Part shown: piece after piece, positions 27,352-36,186 of the stretch
Layout of the letters: every line of letters starts with the position of its first letter
Numbering within the stretch: the stretch's first letter is position 1
Assembly (NCBI GenBank): GCA_020850615.1
Contig: JADZEI010000018.1
Span: forward strand, 124,001 to 188,000
Direction: 5' to 3'
DNA: 64,000 nucleotides
From: Dehalococcoidia bacterium
GTDB lineage: Bacteria > Chloroflexota > Dehalococcoidia > Tepidiformales > Tepidiformaceae
Notes under the pieces: model-generated
Told to the model about the DNA's origin: nothing
What the model saw: only the letters and a program-made list of their open reading frames with translations
Database searches by the model: none
Made by a program: the position numbers and the translations under genes

Positions 27352-28920
27352 ATGACTGAACGGCACGGCTCCTACCCGCCGGACGAGCCTGTAATTGGCG
27401 GCTCGACTCCCCCAGCACCACCCCGCCAGCCCGGCTACAACGCCGGATATGCCCCGGCGCCGGGTGCGCCACGCTATGACGAAGACTGGGACGAATACGC
27501 CGACGAGTACGACGAATACGACGACGGCTATGACGATGACCCGTACTACGACGACGAGTACTACGGAGAAGCCCCCGCGCGCCAGCCGGTCTTCTACCTG
27601 TTCGTGGCCATCGCCATCCTCGTGGGCGCAGCTGCGGTCGTCGCCCTCTTCACGCTCGTCCGCGACGACGGCGGCACCGAGGAGGCCGGCACGCCAGGCC
27701 CGGTCCAGTTCCGCGTCTCCGTCGAATCCCCGCGCAACGGCGACCGCGTCCACATCGACGAAGACATCGAGGTCAACGTCCGCGCCACGTCGACCGATCC
27801 CATCGCCAGGTTCGAGCTGCTCGTCAACGGCCAGGTCGAAGACGAGGTTGCGGCGACACCGCCGACCTCCGGCAGCCTCTACATCCAGGTCCTCAAGACC
27901 CGTTTCGACCGCAAGGGCGACTACACGCTCGAAGTCCGCGTGAGCGCCGAGACCGGCGAGCAGACCACCTCCGACGCGATCAAGGTCTCCGCCGTCGAGG
28001 ACATCGGCGACCGGCCGGTCAGCATCCGCGGCGAAGTGGTGGCCGCGGCGACGCTCCGCACCGGCCCCGGCGAGCAGTTCGAAAGCGCCGGCACGCTCAA
28101 CGCCGGCCAGGAAGTGACCATCACCGGCAAGACGCGCAACGGCGAGTGGCTCCTGCTCGATATCCAGGGCGGCCGCTGGGCCCCCGCAGCTGCGATCGAC
28201 CCGCTGGACTCGCTCGACCTCGTGCCCGTGCGCGAACCCACGCCCACGCCGGCGCCGACCAATACGCCCACCCGCGAACCCTCGCCGACCGCGACGCCAT
28301 CGGTGACGCCGACGCCCACGGCGAACGCCAACGCGCCGGACTTCGTGCCCCAGAACGCCGTCCTCATCGACGACGGCAACGGCGTCCGGGTGACCATCGC
28401 GAACATCAGCCCGAACAACTACAGCGGCACGCTCGTCGTGCGGGCGGAAGGCATCGATGCAGTCTCCGCGAGCCAGGCGTTTAACGTGACGCTCGACGCG
28501 AACGGCGCGACGACCGTCGAGTTCGAGCTGGCCACCCGGATCACCGAGCAGAAGACAGTCACCGTGCGCGTGGACCCCGAGAACGCCGTGAAGGAAGCGA
28601 ACGAGGACAACAACACCGCCTCGATCCCGCTCACTCCGCTGGCCGAAGCGCCGAAGATCGTGATCACCGACCCCGTGGTCGGCGCAAACACCATCAGCGT
28701 GACCGTCCAGAACAGCGGTGGCGACATGCCGAGCTCCGAAGTCGTCGTCCGGCTCACCCTGGGCGAGGCCGAGACGTCGCAGAGCAAGACCATCTCGCTT
28801 TCGAAGAACCAGACATCGCAGTTCACGGTGGCGCGCCCGCAGGGGAACGGCACCGCCCGCGTCGTGGTCCTGGTCAACGGGCAGCAGATGGCCGCACTCG
28901 ACGTGCCTATCGCACCGTAA
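27352..28920 (+). CDS. Single-span surface protein with Ig-like, SH3b and CARDB-like domains
   Basis: A 522-residue protein. The N terminus is cytosolic, Pro-rich then very Asp/Glu/Tyr-rich (DEYADEYDEYDDGYDDDPYY), followed by one TM (VFYLFVAIAILVGAAAVVAL, about 80-100). Outside are a Big-like domain (VESPRNGDRVHIDEDIEVN), an SH3b domain (ATLRTGPGEQFESAGTLNAG), a Thr/Pro linker and two CARDB-like beta domains (VRVDPENAVKEANEDNNTAS is diagnostic). It probably binds wall polymers. It sits between dgt and dnaG with a 96-nt gap before it. No strong SD is seen. Confidence 0.8.
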   Translation: MTERHGSYPPDEPVIGGSTPPAPPRQPGYNAGYAPAPGAPRYDEDWDEYADEYDEYDDGYDDDPYYDDEYYGEAPARQPVFYLFVAIAILVGAAAVVALFTLVRDDGGTEEAGTPGPVQFRVSVESPRNGDRVHIDEDIEVNVRATSTDPIARFELLVNGQVEDEVAATPPTSGSLYIQVLKTRFDRKGDYTLEVRVSAETGEQTTSDAIKVSAVEDIGDRPVSIRGEVVAAATLRTGPGEQFESAGTLNAGQEVTITGKTRNGEWLLLDIQGGRWAPAAAIDPLDSLDLVPVREPTPTPAPTNTPTREPSPTATPSVTPTPTANANAPDFVPQNAVLIDDGNGVRVTIANISPNNYSGTLVVRAEGIDAVSASQAFNVTLDANGATTVEFELATRITEQKTVTVRVDPENAVKEANEDNNTASIPLTPLAEAPKIVITDPVVGANTISVTVQNSGGDMPSSEVVVRLTLGEAETSQSKTISLSKNQTSQFTVARPQGNGTARVVVLVNGQQMAALDVPIAP

Positions 28921-29109
28921 GCCGAGGGAGGAGCGCCTCGTCTTTCCTTGGCGGAAGGCATGCTCCCCCGGCCAACGCCGGAATCGGAAATCGAAACCAA
29001 CGGTCCTCGCGGGGCCAGACCGCGACGTAATCCCATCCCCAACGCGAACCTTCGCCCGGGTGACATCGCCCGGGCCGTTCCGGCGCACCCGAGGACCTAG
29101 AATCAGGAC

Positions 29110-30954
29110 ATGGACGCCACCGAGGAGATCAAGCAGAAGGTCGACCTCGTGGAGTACGTGGGGCGCTTCGTCGCGCTCCAGAAGGCCGGGCGCAACTTCC
29201 GCGGCCTCTGCCCATTCCACACCGAGAAGACGCCGTCGTTCTACGTCTTCCCGGACCGGGGCTCGTGGCGCTGCTTCGGCAGCTGCGGCGAAGGCGGCGA
29301 CCTCTTCAGCTTCGTCCAGAAGCGGGAGAACCTCGACTTCCGCGGCGCCCTGCGCGAGCTCGCGACCGAAGCCGGCGTCCAGCTCAGCGCCGAGTCCTCG
29401 CAACGCCGGAGCCGGCTTGAGAAGCTCTCGGCCGTCCTCTCCGCAGCCGTCGACTACTACCAGCGCCGGTTCGAAGGCGAAGAGGGCCGCGATGCCCGCG
29501 CCTACATCTTCGAAAAGCGCGGCATCACGCTCGATGCCGCCGCTGCCTTCCACATCGGCTGGGCACCCGACGACTGGCGCGCGCTCCGCAACCACCTGAA
29601 CGCCCGCGGCTATGACGATGCCGACATCGTTGCGGCGGGCCTCCTGGTCGAAAACGAGAGCGGCGGCCAGCCGTATGACCGCTTCCGCGGCCGGGTCATC
29701 ATCCCGATCGCGGACGAGCGCGGACAGTTCGTCGGCATGGGCGGCCGCGGCCTCCACGGCGAAGAGCCGAAGTACCTGAACTCGCCCCAGTCCGAGCTCT
29801 TCGACAAGGGCCGCACGCTCTACGGGCTCCACCTTGCCGCCGCGGCCATCCGCGAAAGCGGCACCGTGGTCGTCGTCGAGGGCTACATGGACGTGATCGG
29901 CCCGTGGCAGGCGGGGTTCAAGAACGTCGTCGCCACCATGGGCACCTCGCTCACGGAGCACCACGCCGCGCTCCTGCGCCGTTTCGCCAAGCGCGTCGTC
30001 CTCGCGATGGACCCCGACGCCGCCGGCATGAACGCAGCCGAGCGCGCGGGCGGGCTGTTCTTGGGGCTCGATTCGCCGGAGCACGCCGCACGATCCGCCC
30101 GGCAGGCGGACGACATGGCCTCGACGCACCAGCTCGAGCTGCGCGTCGCGCCGCTCCCGCCCGGGCGCGACCCCGACGAGATCGCCCGCGACGACCCGGA
30201 GGGCTGGGCCCGCGCCATCGACCAGGCCGTGCCCTATGCGGAGTTCTTGCTCCGCAGACTGATGGGCCCGCAGCCTCCCGACTCGCCGGTGGAAGCGCGC
30301 CGCATTGTCGATCGGATCCGCCCGGTGCTGCTCGCGGTCCAGGACCCGGTCGAACGGGCAATGTACGTCCAGCGGGTCGCGCGCCACCTTGGCATCGTCG
30401 AGGCGGCCGTCTTCGAACGGCTGCGCGCGGGCGGCGGCGGCCGGCGGGCAGTTCGTCCGCCCGACCAGGAAGCGCCGCCCGAGGAGGAGTACCTCCTCTC
30501 GTTCCTGCTGCGCTACCCGGAGCTCCGGCTCCAGTTCAAGAGCATCCCCGAGACGCTGTTCACCCGGGCGGTGGACCGCGAGGTGTTCCGCCGCTGGGCG
30601 GGGGGCGAAGGCTTCGAAGACCTGCCCACGGACGACCCGCTCGCCCGGCACGTGAAGGCCCTCGGTGCCCGCCGCCTGCCACCGCTGACCCCGGCCGAGG
30701 CCGTGCTCGCCGTGCGCGAGAAGATCGGACGGATCACCCGCGACCGGCTGATCCAGCACCAGGCCGCGATGAGCGAGCACCTTGCGGAAGCCGAGAAGTC
30801 GGTCGGCGCGACGCGGCTGGCCACACTCGCGGCCGAGGCGTGGCGCGGCGTACTCCCCGCACCGGAGGACCGGCCATTCGCCGAAACCGTGATCGAGGAC
30901 CTGGAGCTCGGCCTGAGCATCCATCGCCGGGAAGAGCCGGGCGCGACCGTATAG
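29110..30954 (+). CDS. dnaG: DNA primase
   Basis: A 614-residue primase. The N-terminal zinc finger has GLCPFHTEKTPSF and CFGSCGEGGD. The core contains the TOPRIM motifs VVVVEGYMDV and VVLAMDPDAAG, and a helical C-terminal part fits the DnaB-binding domain. A -10 box TAGAAT (29098-29103) six nt before the ATG suggests a leaderless message. rpoD, the usual downstream partner, is absent; a tiny ORF and a TetR gene follow. The 189-nt gap before it holds a direct repeat of GCCCGGG but no gene. Confidence 0.97.
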   Translation: MDATEEIKQKVDLVEYVGRFVALQKAGRNFRGLCPFHTEKTPSFYVFPDRGSWRCFGSCGEGGDLFSFVQKRENLDFRGALRELATEAGVQLSAESSQRRSRLEKLSAVLSAAVDYYQRRFEGEEGRDARAYIFEKRGITLDAAAAFHIGWAPDDWRALRNHLNARGYDDADIVAAGLLVENESGGQPYDRFRGRVIIPIADERGQFVGMGGRGLHGEEPKYLNSPQSELFDKGRTLYGLHLAAAAIRESGTVVVVEGYMDVIGPWQAGFKNVVATMGTSLTEHHAALLRRFAKRVVLAMDPDAAGMNAAERAGGLFLGLDSPEHAARSARQADDMASTHQLELRVAPLPPGRDPDEIARDDPEGWARAIDQAVPYAEFLLRRLMGPQPPDSPVEARRIVDRIRPVLLAVQDPVERAMYVQRVARHLGIVEAAVFERLRAGGGGRRAVRPPDQEAPPEEEYLLSFLLRYPELRLQFKSIPETLFTRAVDREVFRRWAGGEGFEDLPTDDPLARHVKALGARRLPPLTPAEAVLAVREKIGRITRDRLIQHQAAMSEHLAEAEKSVGATRLATLAAEAWRGVLPAPEDRPFAETVIEDLELGLSIHRREEPGATV

Positions 30955-31009
30955 CGGACGGCAATCACGCCATCGACAAGGATTCATCGTTTATAGGGTA
31001 GTTACCGGA

Positions 31010-31038
31010 TTGACACCTTTTCGTTACAGGCGTATCAC
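31010..31038 (+). promoter_or_regulatory. Strong consensus promoter of a 30-residue ORF
   Basis: TTGACA (31010-31015), 17 nt, TATCAC (31033-31038); the best -35 in the window. Transcription would start near 31045. Just upstream, ATTCATCGTTTATAG (30981-30995) resembles the ArsR-promoter sequence near 920. Confidence 0.65.
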
Positions 31039-31087
31039 GTAATTGCCACCCGGGACACCCGGGATGGTGCACACGGGAGGTGCCATC

Positions 31088-31180
31088 ATGGCAAAGGTTC
31101 GAACGCTCCTGGTCCTCGGTGCGCTCGCCGCGGTCGCCGTCGTCTCGTCGGCGGTCCCGGCCCTCGTCATCAGCTGGTAA
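31088..31180 (+). CDS. 30-residue hydrophobic peptide
   Basis: ATG 31088 follows SD GGGAGG by 7 nt and ends at TAA 31178-31180. The product starts MAKVRTLLVLGALAAVAVV and ends ALVISW: two basic residues, then a long hydrophobic run, like a membrane microprotein or a bare signal peptide. It has its own promoter and terminator, so it is an independent and probably well-expressed unit. Function unknown; the transcript could also act as an RNA. Confidence 0.65.
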   Translation: MAKVRTLLVLGALAAVAVVSSAVPALVISW

Positions 31181-31204
31181 CAGCTGGCGGCGCCACCAAA
31201 CGGG

Positions 31205-31230
31205 AAGCGGGCCAGATGGCCCGCTTTCTT
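31205..31230 (+). terminator. Intrinsic terminator of the 30-residue ORF
   Basis: Stem AAGCGGGCC (31205-31213) and GGCCCGCTT (31218-31226) with an AGAT loop, running into TTTCTT. It also lies 28 nt past the stop of the convergent TetR gene. Confidence 0.85.
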
Positions 31231-31257
31231 CATGCCCGCAAATCCGGCCCACTTGTG

Positions 31258-31779
31258 CTACCCGGCAGCTTCGAACCCGAGCCGCCGGTCCAGGATCCCG
31301 GCATCCATCAGCGCGGCAGCGGTGCCTGCCTCGCGCAGCGCCTCGGGTGGCGTGACGCCAGCCCGGATCGCCGAAGCCGCGAGCCGGTCGAGCCGCTCCC
31401 GGCGATGCGCTTCCAGCAGCCCTCTCGTCGTTCCGTCAATCGCGGCCACCTGCCAGAGGTCGGCCACGAGGGCAGCGTGCTGGTCGTCGTCGTCCCGTCC
31501 GAAGGCGGCTCGTGCGGCGATGTGCGCGGGTTCTCCGCACGCCAACCCCTGTTCGACCTGCGCGACGCGGGACGTCGCCTCGGCGAGCACGCACTCCGCG
31601 ACCATGTGATAGAGCTCGGCCTTGCTGGTGAGGTGCGCGTAGACGGCGCCCTTCGACAGCCCCGCCCCGGCCGCGATCGCATCCAGCGACGTGCCCGCGT
31701 AGCCGTTGCGCGCGAGCAGGGGGCGCGCCGCCCGGACCAGTGACGCGAGCGTCTTAGCTCGCCGCTCGGCCTGGCGCAT
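31258..31779 (-). CDS. TetR-family transcriptional regulator
   Basis: A 173-residue TetR protein: N-terminal HTH with LLARNGYAGTSLDAIAAGAG and LSKGAVYAHLTSKAELYHMV, then a divergent ligand-binding helical domain. ATG 31779 is chosen because longer frames run back into the HD-GYP gene. It overlaps that gene's 3' end by 26 nt, so the two are translationally linked. The target could be its own operon or another locus. Confidence 0.87.
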   Translation of the reverse strand: MRQAERRAKTLASLVRAARPLLARNGYAGTSLDAIAAGAGLSKGAVYAHLTSKAELYHMVAECVLAEATSRVAQVEQGLACGEPAHIAARAAFGRDDDDQHAALVADLWQVAAIDGTTRGLLEAHRRERLDRLAASAIRAGVTPPEALREAGTAAALMDAGILDRRLGFEAAG

Positions 31780-33172
31780 CCTTGTCCTTCTTCCTCCAGG
31801 CTGGGAGGTACAGCGGCCGCACGTTGGCGCCGTGGTCTTCTTCGCGCCATCGCGGGAACGCGGCTTCGAACGCCTCCACGACCCTGGGGTCGAACTGGGA
31901 ACCGGCGCAGCGCAGGATCTCCGCCAGCGCCGCGTCCGGGGTCTGCCCCTTCCGGTAGGGACGGTCCGAGATGATGGCGTCATAGGTGTCGGCCAGCGCG
32001 AAGATGCGGGCGCCGAGGGGGATGTCCTCCGCCTTCAGCCGCCGCGGGTAGCCATCGCCGTCCCAGCGTTCGTGGTGCGCGAGGACGATCTTCGCCGTGG
32101 GGCGCAGGTACGGGACGGCCGCGAGGATCTTGTAGCCCATGGCCGAGTGCCGCTTCATGAACTCCCACTCTTCTTCGGTGAGCTTCGCCGGCTTGAGCAG
32201 GATGGCATCGGGCACGCCGATCTTGCCGACGTCGTGCATCAGGGCGCCGCGGTAGATCGTCGCGAGCTCCTGCTCGTCCTTGATCCCCAGCATCTGCGCG
32301 ATGTCGAGCGAGTGGACCGCCACGCGTACCGAGTGGCCCTTCGTCTCCTGGTCGCGCACGTCGAGCGCGGCCACGAGGGACTCGAGCGTGCCCGTGTAGG
32401 CGCTGGACAGCTCCTCCGACATGCTCCGGATCTCGATGTAGGCGCCCTGCAGCTGCTGGTTCGATTTCTCCAGCCGCAGGACGTTCTCGCGCGTCTGGTC
32501 GAGCACCTGCTTCATCGAATAGCGGCTGAGGAGTAGCGGCAGCGAGAGGATGACCACTCCCGGGACGCCGAAGATGTCGTACGCGGCGGCAAGGCCACCG
32601 CCGAGGGCGCCGAGTCCTGCGTAGTGCGGGATCAGCCAGGGGAAGTTCTCGCGGTACACCGCCACGTAGGAGTTCCCGCTCGCGAGGGCCATGACGAGCG
32701 CCACCGCGTTGCTCGTCATGAGGAAGATCACGAGGCCCACGCAGGCGCCCACCGCCAGCATCGCAACCGGGCTGTCCAGCAGTTCGATGGGGCGTATTTG
32801 CACCAGGGCCACGCCCGCGATGAACGCAGCCAGGTTGTGCTGCCCGAAATTGAACGCGAGCTTTGGCACTTCGCGGCTCGAAAACGAGAACCAGCCCGTG
32901 ACCGTAATCACCGCCGAGACGAGTGCTACGCCGGGAAGGCCCCACACCATCGCCGAGAGCACAAGGCTCACAACGCTCACCGACGCGCGCCCGTCGTGGT
33001 GCAGCCGCACCGCCAGGATCTCCGCGAGCGCTGCCAGCGCAACGGTCACGGCGAGCCCGACCGGGTCGTGGAGGGGCTCGGCAAAGAACGCAAGCGTAAA
33101 CGTCGCCGAACCGAGCACAAACACGGTGACGATAAACCACTCGGCACTTCTGCGGAGCGCGTGCGCGGACAT
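31754..33172 (-). CDS. Membrane-bound HD-GYP domain protein
   Basis: A 472-residue protein. The first 270 residues hold about eight TMs of an unnamed sensor type (VTVFVLGSATFTLAFF and others), then a coiled-coil linker (VLRLEKSNQQLQGAYIEI) and an HD-GYP phosphodiesterase domain: HSVRVAVHSLDIAQ, LMHDVGKIGVPDAILLKP, HHERWDGDGYPRRL. All HD and GYP residues are kept. ATG 33172 is chosen because the TM domain begins there and TATAGC lies 7 nt before it; longer frames are low complexity. It overlaps the TetR gene. Confidence 0.87.
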   Translation of the reverse strand: MSAHALRRSAEWFIVTVFVLGSATFTLAFFAEPLHDPVGLAVTVALAALAEILAVRLHHDGRASVSVVSLVLSAMVWGLPGVALVSAVITVTGWFSFSSREVPKLAFNFGQHNLAAFIAGVALVQIRPIELLDSPVAMLAVGACVGLVIFLMTSNAVALVMALASGNSYVAVYRENFPWLIPHYAGLGALGGGLAAAYDIFGVPGVVILSLPLLLSRYSMKQVLDQTRENVLRLEKSNQQLQGAYIEIRSMSEELSSAYTGTLESLVAALDVRDQETKGHSVRVAVHSLDIAQMLGIKDEQELATIYRGALMHDVGKIGVPDAILLKPAKLTEEEWEFMKRHSAMGYKILAAVPYLRPTAKIVLAHHERWDGDGYPRRLKAEDIPLGARIFALADTYDAIISDRPYRKGQTPDAALAEILRCAGSQFDPRVVEAFEAAFPRWREEDHGANVRPLYLPAWRKKDKDAPGRAAS

Positions 33173-33294
33173 CTCAACTGCTATATCGGCGGCGACGCGA
33201 ATACCTGAAAGGGGAAGCCGATTCCCGCGCATTATGTTGCACGGCGCATGCACCCCCGTCGTATGCATGCCGCGCTCCCGCGATGGCGGCGGGG

Positions 33295-34983
33295 CTACTC
33301 CCAGACGCGGTCCAGCTCGCTGTCCGCGATATCGAACGCCGACGGCCCGTCCGGGAGGGGGAGCGCCTCGTCGCGCATCCAGGCCGGCAGGCGGTCGTCG
33401 TCCTTCGTGAACCCGGCGCGCCGGTTGAACTCGCGCTCGGCGTCGATCCCATCGCGCGCCATCGCCAGCACCGACTCGTCGTTCCACTCGACATCGAAGC
33501 GGTTGTTCACGAAGGTGGCGATGTCGCCGGGCAGCGCGTTCGAAAACTGGCAGACGCCCGCGGAATCGATCGCCATCATCACGAGCTGCTCGTGGCGGCT
33601 CTGCTTCACCAGCGTGTCCACCGTCGCCCCGCGGGCCGTCACCATCCCGGCCGTGTGGTCGGCGCCCTGCGGGCTTGTGCTGTAGGTGATGCCCATGCCC
33701 TTCAGGGTGCGCGGCTCCCAGGCCGGCAGGCCCTGGCCCTTCACCGCCGGCACGCGGTCGATGCCATACGTCTTCGCGACGTGCACGGTGCCGTTGCCAA
33801 TGATCCGCCCCAGCGGGCTGCCGTCACGGATGGCCTCGAGCAGCTTCTTCGTGCCCTCCCAGTCGCCCCAGGGCAGGACACCCGCCTCCATGGCCACGCC
33901 GACCGCGTTCCCGACCTCGATCGTGTCGAGCCCGATGTCGTCGCAGAGCCGGTCGAGCTCCGCGACGAGGTCCGCCGGTCCGATTTCGAGGTTCGAACCC
34001 AGCAGGGCGATGGTCTCGAACTCGAACGCCGTCGTGACGTGGTTGCCCTGCGCGTCGTTGAAGAGGATCGCGCACTTCACCACGCAGCCCGCCATGCAGG
34101 GCAGCATCTTGCCGCCCCGTTCCTGCGAGAGTGCGTCGATCTGCTGCCCGGAGATCGTGTCGGCCTGGTCCCAGGTGCCGAGGCGATGGTTCCGCGTCGG
34201 CATGCTCTGGATGTTCTCCCGGTTCACGAATTTCACGACGCCGGCCGTGCCGGTCTTGCTCAGGTTCGCCGTGCGGGGGTCTTCGATAACCATTTTCGAG
34301 AACTTCGTGACTTCCTTGCGGAATTCCTCCTTGCGGGCGCCCGCCAGGACCGCCGGCGCGCCCGCATCGTCCACGACGATCGCCTTCAGCCCCTTCGCGC
34401 CCATGACGGCGCCGGGGCCGCCCCGGGCCGCGTGCCGCGTCGGCCGCCCCTCCGGGTCGGTCACCGCGACCGAGGCCGAGGCGAGGCGGTATTCGCCCGC
34501 CGGGCCGATCGTCGCGGCGCAGCGGTTCCGGGTGGCGTCGCCGACGAGCTCGCGGTGCAGGTCGTAGTTCGAACGCCCGGCCAGGCTCGCCGCGCTATCG
34601 AGGCGCACGCCGCTCACGTCGATGTCGAGGCGCTTCCAGCCGTCGTCGCTGGCGCCGGCGATGACGAGGGCCTTGATCCCGAGCCGCGCCAGCTTGCTGC
34701 CCAGCAGGCCGCCGACGTTCGCTTCCTTCGTGCCGCCCGTGAGCGGGCTCTTGAAGCCGAAGCTGGTGCGCCCGCTGGTCGTGATGGCCGTGCCGCCGAG
34801 CAGCCCCGGCGCGATGAACAGCTTCGCCTCGCGCGAGAGGGGGTGCACCCGCGCGTCGGTCTCGTCGAGAAGCATCCGGGAGGTCAGCGCGCGGCCGCCG
34901 AGGAAGCGGTAGGGGGCGGGGGCCGTTTCCTCGGTGATGGCGCCGGTGGTCATGTCGACCCGGACGATGCGGTCAATTTCCAT
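33295..34983 (-). CDS. Aldehyde ferredoxin oxidoreductase family protein
   Basis: A 562-residue AOR-family protein, slightly shorter than archaeal AOR (about 605). The N-terminal pterin-binding domain starts IDRIVRVDMTTGAITEE and RFLGGRALTSRMLLDE. The iron-sulfur ligands are present as LPCMAGCVVKC and a fourth Cys in SAGVCQFSN. Family enzymes carry tungsten bis-pterin plus a 4Fe-4S cluster and oxidise aldehydes to acids with ferredoxin. It is divergent from a zinc alcohol dehydrogenase across 101 bp. No tungsten transport or pterin genes are in the window. ATG 34983 was chosen at the start of homology. Confidence 0.9.
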   Translation of the reverse strand: MEIDRIVRVDMTTGAITEETAPAPYRFLGGRALTSRMLLDETDARVHPLSREAKLFIAPGLLGGTAITTSGRTSFGFKSPLTGGTKEANVGGLLGSKLARLGIKALVIAGASDDGWKRLDIDVSGVRLDSAASLAGRSNYDLHRELVGDATRNRCAATIGPAGEYRLASASVAVTDPEGRPTRHAARGGPGAVMGAKGLKAIVVDDAGAPAVLAGARKEEFRKEVTKFSKMVIEDPRTANLSKTGTAGVVKFVNRENIQSMPTRNHRLGTWDQADTISGQQIDALSQERGGKMLPCMAGCVVKCAILFNDAQGNHVTTAFEFETIALLGSNLEIGPADLVAELDRLCDDIGLDTIEVGNAVGVAMEAGVLPWGDWEGTKKLLEAIRDGSPLGRIIGNGTVHVAKTYGIDRVPAVKGQGLPAWEPRTLKGMGITYSTSPQGADHTAGMVTARGATVDTLVKQSRHEQLVMMAIDSAGVCQFSNALPGDIATFVNNRFDVEWNDESVLAMARDGIDAEREFNRRAGFTKDDDRLPAWMRDEALPLPDGPSAFDIADSELDRVWE

Positions 34984-35084
34984 GCGGTGGCAGTCCTTGG
35001 AAAACGCCATAACGGCGGGGGTAACGTAACCCTGCATCCTACAGGAACGGCCCCGTGCGCGCGGCCGAAGGTATAGTTGGCCCG

Positions 35085-36098
35085 ATGGCCCACCCTGCGC
35101 TGCGCGCGGCTGTGCTCCGATCGCCGGGCCCGGTTGGTGGGTCGCCGCTCGCGATCGAGGAGCGCGCGGTCCCGGCACCGGCGGCCGGCGAGCTGCTCCT
35201 CCGCGTCCGCGCCTGTGGCGTCTGCCGGACGGACCTCCAGCTCACCGAGGGCGACCTGCCCGCGAAGCACCTCCCGATCGTCCCGGGGCACCAGGCCGTG
35301 GGCGTCGTAGAGGCGATTGGCCCGGGCGTCGCGGGCTGGGCGCCGGGCGACCGCGCCGGTGTCGCCTGGCTCGCGGGGGCCTGCGGGAGCTGCCGCCACT
35401 GCCTCGCCGGCCACGAAAACCTCTGCATCGAGGCGCAGTTCACCGGCTGGGACCGCGACGGCGGGTTCGCCACGCACATGACCGTGCGCGCGGACTTCGC
35501 GCACCGCCTGCCCGCGGGGTTCGACGACCTCGCCGCGGCGCCGCTCCTCTGCGGCGGCGTCATCGGCTACCGGTCGCTGCGCGTCAGCGGGATTCAGCCG
35601 GGCGGGCGGCTCGGGCTGTATGGCTTCGGCGCCTCGGCCCTGCTGGCGATCCAGGTCGCCGTCCACTGGGGCTGCGAGGTGTTCGTCTGCACGCGTTCGG
35701 CGGCCGAACAAGAACGTGCGCGGAAGCTCGGGGCCGCCTGGGCCGGCGGTTATGACGAGCGTCCGCCCGCACTGCTCGACAGCGCGGTCACGTTCGCGCC
35801 CTCCGGCGACGTCGTCGTTGCGGCGCTGAAGGCGCTGGACCGCGGCGGCACGGTCGCGATAAACGCGATCCACCTCGACCGCGTGCCCGAGCTGTCGTAC
35901 GACGACCTCTGGTGGGAGCGGCAGCTCCGGAGCGTCGCGAACTTCACGCGCCAGGACGCGCGCGAGTTCCTCGAGCTTGCGGCGGCGATACCGGTGCGCA
36001 CCGCGTGCGAGGTGCACCCGCTCCGAGACGCGAACCTCGCGCTCCAGCGCCTCGCCGATGGCCGCGTCAGCGGCGCAGCCGTGCTCGCGATGGAGTGA
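35085..36098 (+). CDS. Zinc-dependent alcohol dehydrogenase
   Basis: A 337-residue medium-chain dehydrogenase. Catalytic zinc region: CGVCRTDLQL and PGHQAVGVVEAIG; structural zinc: CGSCRHCLAGHENLC; NAD site: GLYGFGASALLAIQVA. It resembles the AdhP-like 'propanol-preferring' branch. A -10 box TATAGT (35072-35077) seven nt before the ATG gives a leaderless start. Divergence from the AOR gene suggests shared control and an alcohol-aldehyde-acid route. It ends at a terminator shared with the P450 operon. Confidence 0.9.
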   Translation: MAHPALRAAVLRSPGPVGGSPLAIEERAVPAPAAGELLLRVRACGVCRTDLQLTEGDLPAKHLPIVPGHQAVGVVEAIGPGVAGWAPGDRAGVAWLAGACGSCRHCLAGHENLCIEAQFTGWDRDGGFATHMTVRADFAHRLPAGFDDLAAAPLLCGGVIGYRSLRVSGIQPGGRLGLYGFGASALLAIQVAVHWGCEVFVCTRSAAEQERARKLGAAWAGGYDERPPALLDSAVTFAPSGDVVVAALKALDRGGTVAINAIHLDRVPELSYDDLWWERQLRSVANFTRQDAREFLELAAAIPVRTACEVHPLRDANLALQRLADGRVSGAAVLAME

Positions 36099-36136
36099 CC
36101 GCGCGCCGCGTCCGAAAGGAGCATGACGCACACAAA

Positions 36137-36162
36137 CGAAGGGCCCCTCTCGGGGCCCCTCG
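36137..36162. terminator. Bidirectional terminator hairpin
   Basis: GGGCCCC (36141-36147) and GGGGCCC (36152-36158) around TCTC, extended by weak outer pairs, between the convergent alcohol dehydrogenase and P450 genes. Confidence 0.65.
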
Positions 36163-36186
36163 AACGTTCGTCGCCGGTTCGCCCGC

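Noticed and set aside
27307-30987. A 1226-codon open frame on the minus strand opposite the surface-protein and primase genes
   Set aside because: It has the Arg/Asp/Gly/Val-rich, motif-free composition of an antisense shadow in GC-rich DNA and lies opposite dnaG, which is certain. Similar long shadows opposite lepA, glmS, the hybrid kinase and the acyl-CoA synthetase were also left out.
33173-33487. N-terminal extension of the membrane HD-GYP gene
   Set aside because: The added 105 residues are low complexity and overlap the end of the AOR gene; the TM domain starts at 33172.
34984-35084. GGGTAACGTAACCC between AOR and ADH as an operator
   Set aside because: Only the outer 4 bp are palindromic; the centre is a direct repeat of GTAAC. 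Too weak to call, although it recalls GTAAC-N4-GTTAC at 11937.
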